From Rhodocyclaceae bacterium (GTDB lineage: Bacteria; Pseudomonadota; Gammaproteobacteria; Burkholderiales; Rhodocyclaceae), in contig JADKHX010000021.1 in NCBI GenBank assembly GCA_016721505.1, positions 124,001 to 188,000 of the forward strand: DNA of 64,000 bases. The letters are read 5' to 3'. The position numbers were made by a program, and so were the translations under genes. Below are positions 36,299 to 45,700 of the stretch, in pieces. Position 1 is the first letter of the stretch. The number at the start of each line of letters is the position of its first letter. The notes under the pieces were generated by a model. It saw only the letters and a list, made by a program, of their open reading frames with translations, was not told the DNA's origin and made no database searches.

Positions 36299-38395
36299 CT
36301 ATTTGACGGCCTTGGCTGCAGCAAGTGATTCTCGTGCTCGCGATCTCAGGTAGTGAAACAATGAATTCAAATCCGCGTCACTCAATTCGGCATAGCGCGG
36401 CATACCCTTGGCTTGCAGGATACCGTTGCGCACAACCTGTTCAAACGCTGGAGCGCTGAGCGCCAGTGCTGAAGCACGCAAGTCCGGCGCGCCACCTGCG
36501 GCGATGGCGCTAAAGCCATGGCATGCGACGCAATATTTTTCCAGAAACATGGTCTTGCCCTTTTCAGCCAGCACGGTATCAATTTTGAATTGTGGATCAT
36601 CCAGCGGAACAATCTGTGCCGGTGCGGCAGCGGCGGACATCTGCCGCTCGCCATCGAGGGCAAAGGTCAACAATCGTCTAACGTTGACGCGTGCTTGCCA
36701 ACCGTATTGCGCCTGTGGGCTGCCCAGAATACTGGGCGCACCGCTATTGCCGGTGATCACTGAAACGTATTGTTTCTTGCCGACGCTAAAGGTGATCGGC
36801 GGCGCAAGCACGGCGTTAGCCGCGTCAAAACTCCACAAGCGCTTGCCACTGTCAGCGGCATAGGCAATGAACTTGCCGTCAATTTGGCCCTGAAACACCA
36901 GATTGCCTGCCGTGGTAATGGTGCCGCCGTTCATCACGCCTGGCGTCGGTACCGACCACACGGCCTTTTGCTTGACTGGATCCCAAGCTTGCAAGGAACT
37001 GCCACCCATATTCATTGGCGTATCTTCATTGACATCGTTTAAACCTGCACCCCAGCCAAGTTCCTTTGAGTGTTTCCAGTTCGCCATGTCAATGCCTTTG
37101 TCGTTGTAATAACCGGGCAGATCTATGGTCGGCAGATACACCAATCCAGTGCCGGGGTTGTAAGACATCGGCTGCATATTGTGGCCACCAATCATTCCCG
37201 GCCAAATGAGTGTCTCACCCGCCTCATAGCGCGCATTTGGCGTTTCGACTGGTCGGCCGGTGCTCAGATCAATCCGCTCGGCCCAAGTCACTTTGGTAAA
37301 TTTCTCGGCTGAAATCAGCTTGCCGGTGGCGCGGTCGATGACGTAAAAAAATCCGTTCTTTGGCGCATGCGTGATGACCTGACGCGGCTTGCCGTCGATC
37401 ACCAAATCTGCGAGCACAATGTCCATCGCCGAGTTGTAGTCCCATGTCTCGCCGGGATTGGTCTGGTAGTGCCACACATATTCGCCGGTATCGGCGTTGA
37501 GTGCCACGATGGCGCAGAGGAAAAGATTGTCACCACCGCCAGGGCTGCGGATCTTTTGATTCCACGGCGCGCCATTGCCTGTGCCCAGGTAGATTCGATT
37601 GAATTGCGGGTCGTAGGTCATGGCGTTCCACACGGTGCCACCACCACCGTGCTTCCACCATTCACCCTTCCAAGTTTTGGCGGCCATTTCCTGCGTCTTG
37701 TCTTCAAAGCCTTTGGCCGGATCGCCAGGCACAGTGAAGAACCTCCACAGTTGCTTTCCGGTCTTGCCATCGTAAGCAGTGACATAGCCGCGCGTTGCGC
37801 CGACATCGGCACCGCCGTGGCCGATGATGACCTTGCCATTGAACACCCGAGGCGCACCGGTAATGTAGCGATGATCGTTGGCCTCAACCGTCATCACACT
37901 CCATATCGGCTTGCCAGTCTTGGCGTTTATCGCGATCAGGCGTCCATCGCGCGAACCAAGATAAACCTTGCCCTCCCAATACGCCAAGCCGCGTGAGCCC
38001 CAACCGGCACGCAACTTTTGCGGTGCGACTTTCGCGACTTCAGGGTCGTAGCGCCAGAGCAGTTTGCCACTCGTTGCAGTCACTGCGCGAACTTCAGAAA
38101 TCCCCGGCGAGAAATAAATCACCCCATCGACCGCCAACGGCGCCGTTGTTGAAAAGTTTACGTCGGGCAGGTCGTACGCCCACGCCAGCCCTAGCCGGGA
38201 GACGTTCTCCGCATTGATTTGTTTGAGCGGGCTGTAGCGCTGTTCGCTAAAAGTACGGCCGTATGCCGCCCAATTGGTTCCGTTGGCTTCGTTGCTGAGC
38301 GCCGCATTGTTGATTGTCGGGGCAGCTATCACGATATTGAACATTGCGCCGCCAAACAGCGCTCCTACGAGGGCCAACAGTTTTCGTACGGTCAT
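36299..38395 (-). CDS. PQQ-dependent quinohaemoprotein alcohol dehydrogenase
   Basis: This periplasmic dehydrogenase oxidises alcohols and passes electrons through its own haem. It has a signal peptide (MTVRKLLALVGALFGGAMFN to IVIAA), then the eight-blade PQQ propeller starting WAAYGRTFSEQRYSPLKQIN. Blade motifs such as GSRDGRLIAINAKTGKPIW are visible, with NPGETWDYNSAMDIVLADL, a PQQ/Ca-site region, near 300. A C-terminal cytochrome c domain carries CVACHG near 620. The vicinal CysCys of methanol and ethanol dehydrogenases is missing: the equivalent position reads RAGWGSRGLAYW. The start at 38395 has AGGAGAGAG just upstream; a TTG at 38422 is rejected. It is divergent from the AraC-type gene. 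Confidence 0.93.
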   Translation of the reverse strand: MTVRKLLALVGALFGGAMFNIVIAAPTINNAALSNEANGTNWAAYGRTFSEQRYSPLKQINAENVSRLGLAWAYDLPDVNFSTTAPLAVDGVIYFSPGISEVRAVTATSGKLLWRYDPEVAKVAPQKLRAGWGSRGLAYWEGKVYLGSRDGRLIAINAKTGKPIWSVMTVEANDHRYITGAPRVFNGKVIIGHGGADVGATRGYVTAYDGKTGKQLWRFFTVPGDPAKGFEDKTQEMAAKTWKGEWWKHGGGGTVWNAMTYDPQFNRIYLGTGNGAPWNQKIRSPGGGDNLFLCAIVALNADTGEYVWHYQTNPGETWDYNSAMDIVLADLVIDGKPRQVITHAPKNGFFYVIDRATGKLISAEKFTKVTWAERIDLSTGRPVETPNARYEAGETLIWPGMIGGHNMQPMSYNPGTGLVYLPTIDLPGYYNDKGIDMANWKHSKELGWGAGLNDVNEDTPMNMGGSSLQAWDPVKQKAVWSVPTPGVMNGGTITTAGNLVFQGQIDGKFIAYAADSGKRLWSFDAANAVLAPPITFSVGKKQYVSVITGNSGAPSILGSPQAQYGWQARVNVRRLLTFALDGERQMSAAAAPAQIVPLDDPQFKIDTVLAEKGKTMFLEKYCVACHGFSAIAAGGAPDLRASALALSAPAFEQVVRNGILQAKGMPRYAELSDADLNSLFHYLRSRARESLAAAKAVK

Positions 38396-38617
38396 CTCTC
38401 TCTCCTGAATTGTCGCGGTCAAATCTCTCGCAGAAGCAAGAGGTTACGGAGCTTACACCCGCAGGCACACTGCCCTTATGCATGTCCAACACCATCTGGA
38501 AAATCAAACTACCTAGCGCCACAAGGATGACATCGAAACTCAATTTCAACCGGTCAATGCCGCTAAATCGTTGGTCAAACCCGTGTCTCAAGCCCGTATT
38601 GACCTGTCGCAAGGACG

Positions 38618-39727
38618 GTGAAAGAATCGGTAGCGTTCAGTAACCCGTATGCGCCGATGAAGAGCACTGGATCGACCACGACATCCGCACAGACTGCACA
38701 TGCCTCGGTGAGGTTGCCGGAAGCCACGACCATCGGCAGCTACAGTCAGGCCATTGCTCGTGCACTGCAAGCTTCGGGTATCGACAGCACGCGGATCTTT
38801 CGTTCGGTCGGGGTTCCCATTGGCTCCAGCAATGACCCGATGACTCGCTTGCCTGTTTCAACCATGACGCGGCTCTACCGCGCCTGCGTGGACGTCACCC
38901 ACAACCCGTATTTCGGTTTGACGGTTGCCCGCTACATTCACGTCTCCAACCTTCACGCACTGGGTTACGCACTTGCCGCCAGCGCCAACTTGATGGATTT
39001 TTGTCAGCGCCTTGAACGCTATTTCCGCTTGGTCTCTCAGGTCGCCAAGGTCTCTGTTAACGAGGAAGGTGGCAAAGTTTTACTACGTTTTAAACATTTG
39101 GAGGCATCCAGTGGTGAGACCGAGGATGCAACCTTTGGTTTTCTAATCTTGACCATGCGTTTGCTGTACAAACAATCCTTCAACCCCGAGCGCGTCGAGT
39201 TTCATCGGCCAATGCCTCGTGAAGGTGCCGAGCCTTATGAAGCCCTGATGCGAGCACCGGTCAGTTTTTCGCATGACGAAGGTATGCTGGTGTTTGAGCG
39301 GGCTGACTTGTTGCAGCCGCTCTTCGGCTCGTGCCCGGAATTGGCCCAGGTCAACGATACGATTGCGATCAGTTATTTGGCCAAGTTGGACAAGAATGAT
39401 GTCATCACCGGCGTCACGCAAAAGATCATTGAGCTACTGCCAAGTGGTGATTGCAGCCGCGAAAAAATTGCCAGCGCCCTGTTCATGAGTCCAGCGACTT
39501 TGTACCTCAAACTTGCCGAACGCGGCACCAGCTTTCAGGCATTGCTCGACCTCACCCGCAAGGAACTCGCGTGCAACTATTTGCATCAGGCCAATCGAAC
39601 CGTAACCGAAGTAACTTTTCTGCTGGGTTTTACCGATACCAGCAATTTCACGCGTGCCTTCAAGCGCTGGACCGGATCGTCGCCGAAAGACTATCGGGCG
39701 GCGGAGCACACCACACCAGAGCACTAG
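38618..39727 (+). CDS. AraC-family transcriptional regulator
   Basis: This 369-residue regulator has an N-terminal Arabinose_bd-type sensor domain (IARALQASGIDSTRIFRSVG, and YHIHV-like ARYIHVSNLHALGYALAAS) and a C-terminal AraC helix-turn-helix pair: SREKIASALFMSPATLYLKL near 288 and LACNYLHQANRTVTEVTFLL then GFTDTSNFTRAFKRWTGSSP near 320-355. Closest group is OruR/ArgR-like activators used for catabolic genes. GTG is taken as start; an ATG 39 bases later is possible. The gene is divergent from the PQQ dehydrogenase (222-bp gap) and converges with the acyl-CoA operon, so it may control either. Confidence 0.9.
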   Translation: MKESVAFSNPYAPMKSTGSTTTSAQTAHASVRLPEATTIGSYSQAIARALQASGIDSTRIFRSVGVPIGSSNDPMTRLPVSTMTRLYRACVDVTHNPYFGLTVARYIHVSNLHALGYALAASANLMDFCQRLERYFRLVSQVAKVSVNEEGGKVLLRFKHLEASSGETEDATFGFLILTMRLLYKQSFNPERVEFHRPMPREGAEPYEALMRAPVSFSHDEGMLVFERADLLQPLFGSCPELAQVNDTIAISYLAKLDKNDVITGVTQKIIELLPSGDCSREKIASALFMSPATLYLKLAERGTSFQALLDLTRKELACNYLHQANRTVTEVTFLLGFTDTSNFTRAFKRWTGSSPKDYRAAEHTTPEH

Positions 39728-40724
39728 TTTGCCTGCCGACGCCTAGGGGACTTTGTGCCTCCTCTCTTTGTTGGTGCTGTGTGCTTGTCAAAAAAAGCCA
39801 GCATATGCTGCATCGCCATGCGCCCTTCTGGCAGGAAATGAAACAGCGGAAATACGTGGGGCATTTTGTGCCAGACCTGACTACCGCACTACCTCCGGCG
39901 GCACGATAGCGTTGCGCGGTGGTTAGCGAACTATCGAGCAATACTTCAGTGCTACCGACCACAATTTTGAGTGGAGGCAGACCGGTGAAATCGCCTAGCA
40001 TGGGTGAGGCGTGCGGATGGGTTTTGTTTTCTTCATCGACATATTGCCGTGACACTTCGTGCAAGGCGTTCATCGGAATCATCGCGTCGGCACCTGCATT
40101 GGTGACGAAGCTGTCACCTGAAAAAGTTAGATCGGTTCCGGGTGAGAGCAAGGTCACGCATGCGGGCAAGGGCAAGCCCTCGTCACGCGCGCGCAGCATG
40201 GTTACCAGCGCCAGATTTCCGCCTGCTGAATCGCCCATCACACTCATCATGCGTGGGTCGCAGCCGTCGGCGAGCAAGGCGCGATACACCGCCAGACAAT
40301 CATCCGCACCATTGGGAAAGCGGTGCTCGGGTGCCAAGCGATAGTCGGGCAGATAAACCGTTGCGGCGTAGGCTTTGGCAATGCGCTTGGCGAATCGTTG
40401 GTAGCTATTTGGCAAATGAATAAAAAATCCACCGCCGTGCAAATACAACACGACGCGTGCGGTTGGTTGCAATGTCGGTGGATGAACCACATCACAGGGG
40501 ACGCCGCCGATAGGTTTGCGGTGGACGGCGGCAAAGTTGGTCAGCTCGAGCGTGAGCAGTTCGACCCAGCGCACCACTTTGCGCGCTGATTTCGCATTCA
40601 GTCCATGGCGCGCGACATGCCGTTTGAGTACATGGCGCATGAAAAAATTCACCGCTACCGCGCGCCGACTGATACCACCCGGCATCATCAACGCCGCTGA
40701 CGTGGTTGCGCAAGGTTTGGTCAT
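39724..40724 (-). pseudogene. HSL-family alpha/beta hydrolase, one frameshift
   Basis: The frame encodes a hormone-sensitive-lipase-type esterase: LYLHGGGFFIHLPNSYQRF near 90, YLPDYRLAPEHRFPNG near 120, and the nucleophile elbow VMGDSAGGNLALV near 158. Near 39882 the frame slips: GSAVVRSGTKCPTYF should read GSAVVQVWHKMPHVFPLFHF, which keeps the catalytic His (HVFP). One added C after GTAGTC restores it. The restored frame ends at 39724, in exact convergence with the AraC stop, giving 333 residues. The start ATG overlaps the stop of the acyl-CoA ligase (TGATG). As drawn, the protein would lose its catalytic His. Confidence 0.82.
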
Positions 40725-42310
40725 CAGCCGACTTTCCGGCCACTGCCTTGCCAATACTTTTCTTTGACTTTGCGGCGCAACACTTTGCCGACTGCCGAAG
40801 TTGGCAACTCAGTAACGAACACCAAAGTTTTTGGCGTTTTGTAGCCACCGAGCTTGGATTTAGTCAGCGCGATAAGTTCTTCTACGCCCACATTCGCTCC
40901 CGCCCGCAGCACCACTTCGGCGTGCACCGCCTCGCCCCATTCGGCGTGCGGAATGCCGATCACTGCCGCCATCGACACCGCCGGATGCGAGGCCAGCGCG
41001 GCCTCGACTTCCACCGCATAGACATTGAAACCGCCGCTGATAATCATGTCCTTAATGCGGTCGACGATATAGAGATAGCCGTCTGCATCGATGTAACCCA
41101 GATCGCCGGATTTCCATGCGCCGTTTTCAAATTCGGAGGCGGTGGCTTCCGGGTTGCCATAGTAGCCCTTGATGATGGCCTTGCACCGTATGCGGATTTC
41201 TCCGGTTTCGCCAAACGGTAGTTGCTTGCCATTTTCGTCACTGATAAAAACTTCGACCCCCGGCGTGATTCGACCGGCCGATGACAAATGCCTTACCGCC
41301 GCTTCAGTGTCGGAATGATGATCGGCCTTGTTGAGTACAGCAATGAACATCGCAGCTTCGGTAGCCGCATAACCTTGGCAAAATATCTGCCCGAAACACT
41401 CGACCAATTCGCCGAGCTTGGTCGGGCTCATTGGCGCAGCACCATAGACCAGCGTGGTCAGGGATGAGAAGTCGCGTGGATTGGCCTTTTGCAAATCCAG
41501 CAGGCGATAAAGCACGGTCGGCACCAGGAAGGAATGGGTGACGCGTTCCGTTTCAACGACTTCCCGCCACTTTTCCATGTCCAGCATGTTCATCGTCAGG
41601 TTAGCGCCACCGGCAAAAAACGTCGGATAGTAGGTCATCATGGTGCCGTGCGAAATTGGCGAGACATGCAGCAGTCGTGCAGCGCTGCTGAAGCACATGT
41701 CAGTACTGATAAAACCGCTATCGCGTGTCGCCATCATGTTGTCGATCGAGTACATCGCGCACTTACCCTTGCCGGTCGTACCACCAGTAAAGCGCAGCAT
41801 GGCGAGGTGTTCGTCAGTATCCAGTTCAACTTCGTTATCGGCGTCAGACGCCGCGTCAACCAAAGCCCAAAATGAATGCACACCCGCTTGCGCAGCTTGT
41901 TCTACCGATGGCGGATCCATCACCACGATGTCGCAACCGAGGCCGCGTAATGTCTCGTAGTAAGCATCGAGCAAGCGGGTTTCCAGAAACACTACCTTGG
42001 GGCTGACTTGCGCCATCTGCCGCGCATGCTCTTCCATCGGGTCGCGCAGATTGGTCAACACCACCGTTGCGGCTTGCTTGAAGGTGGTCGGAAACATCAT
42101 CAGACTAAGATTGTCGTTCTCCAGCACCAGCATAAATTTGTCACCCACACCCAGCCGCAGCGTGTTGCAAAGCACATCCGCGATGCGATTGCTCAGCAGG
42201 TGATATTGCTCAAACGTATAGCGCCGGTTGCGCTCGATATTGACAACGGCTTCCTGATTGCCGTAGCGCAACGACAACAAACGCATGACGCGACTGAAGT
42301 TCATTTTCAT
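40724..42310 (-). CDS. Acyl-CoA synthetase (AMP-forming)
   Basis: The 528-residue adenylating enzyme ligates CoA to a carboxylic acid. The P-loop-like AMP motif is LRFTGGTTGKGKCAMYS near residue 174, Y/GAAPMSPTKL near 302 follows, QGYAATEAAM near 325 carries the ATP/Mg Glu, GEIRIRCKAIIKGYYGNPEA near 378 and SGDLGYIDADGYLYIVDRIK near 405 are the hinge region, and the late Lys is in PTSAVGKVLRR. Its length and weak similarity in motif spacing place it with FadD3/long-chain or aromatic-type ligases. The substrate cannot be fixed from sequence. AGGAG precedes the ATG by 8 bases. It is the fifth gene of the acyl-CoA operon. Confidence 0.9.
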   Translation of the reverse strand: MKMNFSRVMRLLSLRYGNQEAVVNIERNRRYTFEQYHLLSNRIADVLCNTLRLGVGDKFMLVLENDNLSLMMFPTTFKQAATVVLTNLRDPMEEHARQMAQVSPKVVFLETRLLDAYYETLRGLGCDIVVMDPPSVEQAAQAGVHSFWALVDAASDADNEVELDTDEHLAMLRFTGGTTGKGKCAMYSIDNMMATRDSGFISTDMCFSSAARLLHVSPISHGTMMTYYPTFFAGGANLTMNMLDMEKWREVVETERVTHSFLVPTVLYRLLDLQKANPRDFSSLTTLVYGAAPMSPTKLGELVECFGQIFCQGYAATEAAMFIAVLNKADHHSDTEAAVRHLSSAGRITPGVEVFISDENGKQLPFGETGEIRIRCKAIIKGYYGNPEATASEFENGAWKSGDLGYIDADGYLYIVDRIKDMIISGGFNVYAVEVEAALASHPAVSMAAVIGIPHAEWGEAVHAEVVLRAGANVGVEELIALTKSKLGGYKTPKTLVFVTELPTSAVGKVLRRKVKEKYWQGSGRKVG

Positions 42311-42355
42311 TTTTTAATCTCCTCTGATTTGTTGCGGATTGCTTTGAGTCCTGAC

Positions 42356-43132
42356 TTACCTGGCACGCAGACGCGTTGCGCCATCGAGCCGAATGGTCTC
42401 GCCATTAACGTAGGCGTTTTCGATAATGAAGCTGCAGCAATGAGCAAACTCGCGCATGTCGCCGAGGCGCTTGGGCGCTTCGACCTGCGCGACCAGCGAG
42501 GCCATGATCTTTTCGTCGATTTGTGCCGCCATCGGTGTCATGAATAATCCCGGCGCAATCGCATTCACGCGAATACCGACAGCACCGAGCTCGCGAGCGG
42601 CTGGCAGGTTCAAGCCAATCACCCCGGCCTTGGTCGCCGAATAAGCACATTGGCCGATGGAGCCTTCGTAGGCAGCGCCAGACGAAATATTAATCACCAC
42701 GCCGCGTTCCTCGCCAGCTTCGGGTTCGTTCTTGGCCATCTGCTCGGCGGATTTCGACATCACGTTAAACAGACCAACCAGATTGACTGCAACCACCTGG
42801 GCAAACTTGGCCAGTGGCGCAGCTTTGCCATCCTTACCCAGCACCTTGAAACCATTGGCGATCCCGGCGCAATTGACGCAGACATGAATCGCGCCGAATT
42901 TCGCCATCACCGCATTCACAGCGTTTTGTACCGATTCCTCACTGCTGACATCGGTTTGGACAAACATCGCCTTTTCCGCGCCGAGATCCTTCACCAGCTT
43001 TTCGCCAGCTTCAACGTTCATGTCGAAGACTGCAACGCGAGCGCCCTTTTCCTCAACCATGTAGTGAGCAGTAGCGAGCCCGAGTCCTGAGGCACCGCCG
43101 GTGATGATGACGACTTTGTTTTGAATACGCAT
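42356..43132 (-). CDS. Short-chain dehydrogenase, 3-hydroxyacyl-CoA dehydrogenase type 2-like
   Basis: This is a classical SDR of 258 residues. The NAD site reads VVIITGGASGLGLATAHY near 7, NCAGIANG near 86 follows, and the catalytic triad Ser in VINISSGAAYEGSIGQCAYS and Tyr-x-x-x-Lys in YSATKAG near 165. The insertion LGKDGKAAPLAKFAQVVAVN and the substrate-side PGLFMTPMAA are those of type 2 3-hydroxyacyl-CoA dehydrogenases (17-beta-HSD10-like), which oxidise 2-methyl-3-hydroxyacyl-CoA and steroid substrates. This fits the operon's acyl-CoA dehydrogenase, hydratase and thiolase as the third beta-oxidation step. Confidence 0.92.
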   Translation of the reverse strand: MRIQNKVVIITGGASGLGLATAHYMVEEKGARVAVFDMNVEAGEKLVKDLGAEKAMFVQTDVSSEESVQNAVNAVMAKFGAIHVCVNCAGIANGFKVLGKDGKAAPLAKFAQVVAVNLVGLFNVMSKSAEQMAKNEPEAGEERGVVINISSGAAYEGSIGQCAYSATKAGVIGLNLPAARELGAVGIRVNAIAPGLFMTPMAAQIDEKIMASLVAQVEAPKRLGDMREFAHCCSFIIENAYVNGETIRLDGATRLRAR

Positions 43133-43172
43133 GATGGGTTCTTTGATTGGATTGGATTAGTTGAGTGCGCCG

Positions 43173-44333
43173 CTAGAAAGCGTTTATGCCAGTCAAGGCG
43201 CGGCCGATGATGAGTTGTTGTATTTGCGTAGTGCCTTCGGGAATCGGCACGATGATGGCTTCGCGCGCCAGACGCTCGACCAGAAATTCCTTAGTCAAGC
43301 CATTGCCGCCGTGAATTTGCACAGCCTGCCTGGCGACCGTCACCGCTGCTTCGCAAGCAAAATATTTGGCCATTGCCGCTTCCATTTCGGCGGGGATGCC
43401 GTTTTCTATCATCTCTGCAGCGCGATAGGTCAGCAGGCGGGCGGCATCGACATTGGTGGCCATTTCGGCCAGCATCGCCGAGATCAATTGATGACCGGCG
43501 ATCACCTTGCCATGCTGCTTGCGCTCCTTGGCATAGGCGATGGCTTCCTCCAGCGCACGACGAGCGATACCCAAGCCCTGTGCGGCAACGAAGACGCGCG
43601 AACGCTCGAACACCATCAAAGTGTTGCGCAGCGCGTCACCTTCCTTGCCCAGCATATTGGCGGCCGGGACGCGGATATCGTTCATGAAAATCTGCGCTGT
43701 CGATTGCGCGTTGCTGGCAATCTTGTGAATTTCGCGCACTTCGTAGGGATGGTCCTTGCGATCTAGCACGAAATGCGACAGACCCTTGCGCGGATCGTCG
43801 CTGGTGCGAGCTGCAACGATCATGAAATCGGAGAAAGAACCGTTGCTGATCCAGCACTTTTCACCGCTAAGGATGTAGTCGTCCCCATCACGCCGCGCCC
43901 TTGCCTTGATTTCAAGCACGTTGGAGCCGACATCGGGCTCGGAGAAGGCCATGCAACCGAACAATTCGCCCTTGATCATGCCCGGCAAATAGCGTTCCTG
44001 AATATGCGCCGGCGCAAGGGTTTCCAGCATCTTGGCGGCAAAGGTATTGATCAGGGTCACTGTCGATAAATCTATCGCGCAGGCACAGACTTCCTCATAC
44101 ATCATGGTCAGCGTCAGAAAGTCGAAACCCATGCCGCCCTTGGCCTCACTGACTGCACCCGAGACCATGCCGAACTCGCTGAGCTCCTGCATAAGCTCGC
44201 GCATTTTTTCCTTGGGCATCAAGCCGCTGTCGCGATACTCTTTCCTGAACAGCGGATCAATCTTGTCGTACAGATATCGCTTCAAGCCATCGACGGCGGC
44301 TTGCTGCTCTTCGGTTCTGAATACGTGTCCCAT
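43173..44333 (-). CDS. Acyl-CoA dehydrogenase
   Basis: This FAD flavoprotein introduces the alpha-beta double bond in acyl-CoA. From the ATG at 44333, supported by GGAG 7 bases upstream, the product is 386 residues. The longer frame to 44483 would run into the thiolase gene. Family blocks are GCMAFSEPDVGSNVLEIKAR near 128, GEKCWISNGSFSDFMIVAAR near 158, FERSRVFVAAQGLGIARRAL near 248 and HGGNGLTKEFLVERLAREA near 348, with the expected Arg/Glu catalytic region. It starts 10 bases after the thiolase stop. Confidence 0.95.
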   Translation of the reverse strand: MGHVFRTEEQQAAVDGLKRYLYDKIDPLFRKEYRDSGLMPKEKMRELMQELSEFGMVSGAVSEAKGGMGFDFLTLTMMYEEVCACAIDLSTVTLINTFAAKMLETLAPAHIQERYLPGMIKGELFGCMAFSEPDVGSNVLEIKARARRDGDDYILSGEKCWISNGSFSDFMIVAARTSDDPRKGLSHFVLDRKDHPYEVREIHKIASNAQSTAQIFMNDIRVPAANMLGKEGDALRNTLMVFERSRVFVAAQGLGIARRALEEAIAYAKERKQHGKVIAGHQLISAMLAEMATNVDAARLLTYRAAEMIENGIPAEMEAAMAKYFACEAAVTVARQAVQIHGGNGLTKEFLVERLAREAIIVPIPEGTTQIQQLIIGRALTGINAF

Positions 44334-44343
44334 GTCGTTCTCC

Positions 44344-45584
44344 TTACTGTTTGGCGAGGATAGTGACTGCGACCACAGCTTCTTCAATGCCGTAGAGACC
44401 GCCACCGTTTTCCTGAATCGCGATACGGGCGTTTTCAACTTGACGCTTACCAGCTTCACCGCGCAACTGGGTGACCAACTCATGAATTTGCCCGAGACCG
44501 GTCGCGCCTATCGGATGACCTTTGGATTCCAGACCGCCGGAAGGATTAATCGGGATCTTGCCGCCGACCGTGAAATCACCACGCTCGGCCGCCGGGCCGC
44601 CGTGGCCGAATGGCACCAGCATCAGCGATTCGGCATTGAGGATTTCACCCATTGCCGAAGCGTCATGCACTTCCGCTACGCTGACATCAGCGGGCGGCAC
44701 GCCAGCGATTTCGTAGGCTTTTCTTGCCGCCAGATGGGCAACAATTTTTGCGGCTCGGCAAGTGCGCGATTGGTGCCGGTTTGTATCACGCTGGCTAGCA
44801 CTTTCACTGCTCTGCCAGCGGAGCCATTCAAGCGCTTCAAGCCAGCGGCATTGCAGACCACCACGGCAGCTGCCCCATCGCTGATTGCCGAGCACATCAG
44901 CGTGGTCAGCGGATAGGCAATCGGCGGCGAGGCCAGCACTTCATCGATGCTGAAAGCCTTTTGAAACTGCGCCAGCGGATTGTGCACCGAGTGTGTGTGA
45001 TTCTTGGCTGCGACTGCCGCGATCTGGCGTTGCGTGGTGCCATAAGTCTTCATGTGATAGCGACACAGCGCTGCATAGATGTCCATGAACACGCTGTAGG
45101 GGCGCTCCGACATGGTGCCAGGCGGCACGGTCACACCGTCGCCCATCGCCAGCAGCGTGGCTTTGTTTTGCTCGACGGTGGCCACATCCCAACCGCCATC
45201 AAACACAGCAAACATTTTGGACTTGTCGGCAATATTCATTTTCTCGGCACCCACCGCCAGTGCGATGTCGCAACTACCGGCGCGCAACGCCAAGGTGGCC
45301 AGATTGAAGGCCGACGATCCCGACGCGCAGGCGTTTTCGACGCTGAACACCGGCACGCCTTCAATGCCCACATGACGCATCGCAATCGGGCCGGGAATCG
45401 CTGTTTGGCCTTGCAGCGGGCCATTGGTCGCACCGGCGTAATAGGCGGATTCAATATCGGCGGTGGTGATACCGGCATCTTTCAATGCAAGGCCAACGGC
45501 CTCGCCAACCATGTCATACACCGTGCGGTCGAGCAGGCGGCCAAACGGCGTCATGCCAACACCAACTATGTAAATATCGTTCAT
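44344..45584 (-). pseudogene. Thiolase (acetyl-CoA acetyltransferase / SCP2 type), one frameshift
   Basis: The two frames form one thiolase of 413 residues after one added base. The N-terminal part has MNDIYIVGVGMTPFGRLLDR, the nucleophilic Cys in ENACASGSSAFNLA near 88, and MSERPYSVFMDIYAALCR. The C-terminal part has ADVSVAEVHDASAMGEILNA with the HD pair of SCP2-type thiolases and the GHP motif in ESKGHPIGATGLGQ. The break lies near 44745: ALAEPQKLLPIW should read ALAEPxKIVAHLAARKAYE. GGAG precedes the ATG. It performs the last step of the operon's acyl-CoA degradation, if intact. Confidence 0.88.
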
Positions 45585-45598
45585 TGAAAAACTCCTTA

Positions 45599-45690
45599 AG
45601 CGTGAAATACGTGATAGGTAAGAATCGAGCGTAGCGAGCTAGATAGAAGCCTTCCCGCGAGGGGAGGATGGGAGGGGTGGGCCTATTTTT
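45599..45690 (-). repeat. Dispersed repeat family B, copy 1
   Basis: Plus-strand AGCGTGAAATACG is followed by TCGAGCGTAGCGAGC and a C/G-rich inverted segment (CCTTCCCGCGAGGGGAGG). A second copy at 53819-54005 shares the first two blocks in the same order. It fills the gap between the enoyl-CoA hydratase and thiolase genes. Confidence 0.65.
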
Positions 45691-45700
45691 CCCAGTGCAT

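Noticed and set aside
39760..39785. Family A core GTTGGTGCTG in the HSL hydrolase 3' end
   Set aside because: Ten matching bases with no further similarity; likely chance.
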